A stretch of DNA of 64,000 nt, taken from assembly GCA_031841125.1 (NCBI GenBank), contig CM063110.1, forward strand, positions 31,821,214 to 31,885,213, read 5' to 3'. The notes beneath the pieces are model-generated. The model made no database searches. It was not told where the DNA came from and saw only the letters and a list, made by a program, of their open reading frames with translations. The stretch is from Acanthococcus lagerstroemiae. Taxonomy: Eukaryota; Arthropoda; Insecta; Hemiptera; Eriococcidae. Below are positions 63,019 through 64,000 of this stretch, in pieces; the stretch's first letter is position 1; each line of letters begins with the position of its first letter. A program made the translations under genes and the position numbers.

Positions 63019-63660
63019 TACCAACGTTTCCTGATAATACGATCAGCTTATTTGCTGATGACACTACGCGATATATCAGCTACGAGGTGGCAGTAAAATC
63101 AGCAAACAGCAGTTAATAGAATCTCTCAATGGGCTGAAGACTGGAAAATTATGCTCAACGATAGCAAATTCTTTAACGTCCTAATGAAGCAGTTCTAGTG
63201 GCCTATGCAGCAAGATTCCTGAATCTTTACCTTGACTACCGATTAAACTAGCACGAGCAATGTCGGACCTACTACTTAACAACTTCTACTGGCTTGTTGG
63301 GCCTACCTCCCAACTCAGTCTGAAAAATAAAAAATAAAAGACTCATCGATACGTTAATATTCCGTCCGGCTTGGTCCTATGAATCGGAAGTTTGGGGTAT
63401 CTTGGCCAAAAGTAACATCGAAATACTCGAATGGTTTCAAAATAAATTTATGAGAACCATCACTGGAGCACCTTAGTTCATTACCAACTCTCAATTACCC
63501 AGTGAACTTGCACTTGTACCGGTCAATGAGATTGTCCACCAAAGAGCAGTCAGCTACGTCAAGCGACTTTACCAACATCCAAATGTGGAAGCTATTTCTC
63601 TGCGCGACGAATTATAGGAAATATTTGTCGGCTTCGGAGGAAGCATCAATTATATCTCAT
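63019..63660 (+). pseudogene. Jockey reverse transcriptase, C-terminal half
   Basis: Blocks: NTISLFADDTTRYISYE (catalytic FADD, ~63045), NRISQWAEDWKIMLNDSKF (xxWxxxWxxxxNxxK), then SYESEVWGILAKSNIEILEW (YGxEIWG.A..SNI..IQ.FQ), FQNKFMRTITGAPWFITNS, LPSELALVPVNEIVHQRAVS and YVKRLYQHPNVEA. This is the classic Jockey tail. A stop or frame change lies near 63200, 63290 and 63475. Confidence 0.85.
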
Positions 63661-63665
63661 TAATT

Positions 63666-64000
63666 GACTTAATTTATGTAATTTAAGTTATAAAACCTGT
63701 TTTAAGTAACTATTGGTAGATACAAAACCTTGTGTAGTCCAAATAAATTAGTGATTAAAAAAATTGATACTTGTCAGCCTCCCCCCGCTCTCTCATGCAG
63801 TATCGGATGTTTACGTTTATGCAGGAACCGAAAGCTAATAAACTTTTGTTTGGTTACCGACTGTTTTATTGTTAAAATGCAGCTTCCACTGCTACTACCG
63901 ACTTCCACTTGAATTACTGGCTCTTAGTTTCCGACTATCAGTTCCTGGCCGTTGGCTACTGACTTTTAGCTGCCAACTATCAACGTCCTTAGAAAGCTAA
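63666..64000. other. No gene recognised
   Basis: AT-rich end of the window. A short phrase, CGACT..TAGTT/TGCCAACTATCA, recurs near 63900-63990, which may be the start of a tandem repeat that continues beyond the window. Confidence 0.35.

Larger units (their letters stand above)
60640..63665 (+). mobile_element. Jockey-type LINE interrupted by two other elements
   Basis: Reverse-transcriptase homology runs from about 60790 to 61406, continues for about 20 bases at 62211-62230 and resumes at about 63020-63660. Between lie a hAT element (61415-62202) and an antisense LINE fragment (about 62232-63018). Joining the three pieces gives a continuous Jockey order of motifs. The 5' end near 60640 and the 3' end near 63665 are uncertain. 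Confidence 0.8.

Noticed and set aside
1..64000. LTR retrotransposons or endogenous viral sequences
   Set aside because: I found no long direct repeats with TG...CA ends, no integrase or protease motifs and no viral-type genes.

Overview
The window looks like repeat-rich, gene-poor intergenic DNA from an animal nuclear genome, most likely an arthropod and probably an insect. The evidence is AT-rich composition, no bacterial-type gene packing, and a dense load of decayed transposons of kinds common in insects: Jockey-, I-, RTE- and CR1/L2-like LINEs, Penelope-like elements (PLEs), hAT and pogo-like DNA transposons, a tRNA-derived SINE and several satellites. I recognise no intact host gene and no intact transposon gene; every coding region I can name is a broken transposon remnant. 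The species cannot be named from the sequence.

Layout. 1-8.9 kb: a dispersed 14-bp motif, a hAT-like MITE, a ~150-bp satellite (3.3-4.3 kb), the 5' part of an RTE LINE (6.6-7.5 kb) and a PLE tail with a GIY-YIG endonuclease and a hammerhead-like ribozyme (7.56-8.04 kb). 11.6-15.0 kb: a minus-strand Jockey element broken by three hAT-type MITEs, one of which holds a further LINE fragment. 18.6-23.5 kb: a MITE, an RTE copy with a 5' inversion between perfect 13-bp target-site duplications (TSDs), the RNase H end of an I-like LINE, and a TA-flanked transposon with a MITE inside its right terminal repeat. 24.5-30.1 kb: degenerate GT-rich DNA, a pogo-like element, several tandem arrays (including four ~280-bp units) and a MITE with a possible 5-bp TSD. 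31.8-38 kb: an RTE tail, a MITE, two further pogo-like elements and a hAT element with a perfect 8-bp TSD. 40-51.6 kb: oppositely oriented satellite arrays, three copies of one SINE family, an internally deleted RTE derivative, a 5'-truncated RTE copy with a 13-bp TSD, and MITEs. 54.2-57.3 kb: a KIAA1586-like hAT transposase pseudogene with a 100-bp insert, a LINE fragment and a short tandem array. 60.6-63.7 kb: a plus-strand Jockey element split by a hAT element (perfect 8-bp TSD) and by an antisense LINE RNase H fragment.

The repeats give a relative history. Jockey bodies, a pogo-like element and a tandem array are older hosts; the hAT elements and MITEs landed in them later. Many MITEs share CAG...CTG ends, 8-bp TSDs and long G/C tracts next to their ends. 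The strongest items for follow-up are the hammerhead-like motif in the PLE tail, the RTE 5' inversion, the RTE-derived short element that joins an endonuclease start to a reverse-transcriptase end, the 100-bp insert with an 11-bp TSD, and the doubly interrupted Jockey element. All alignments were done by eye.
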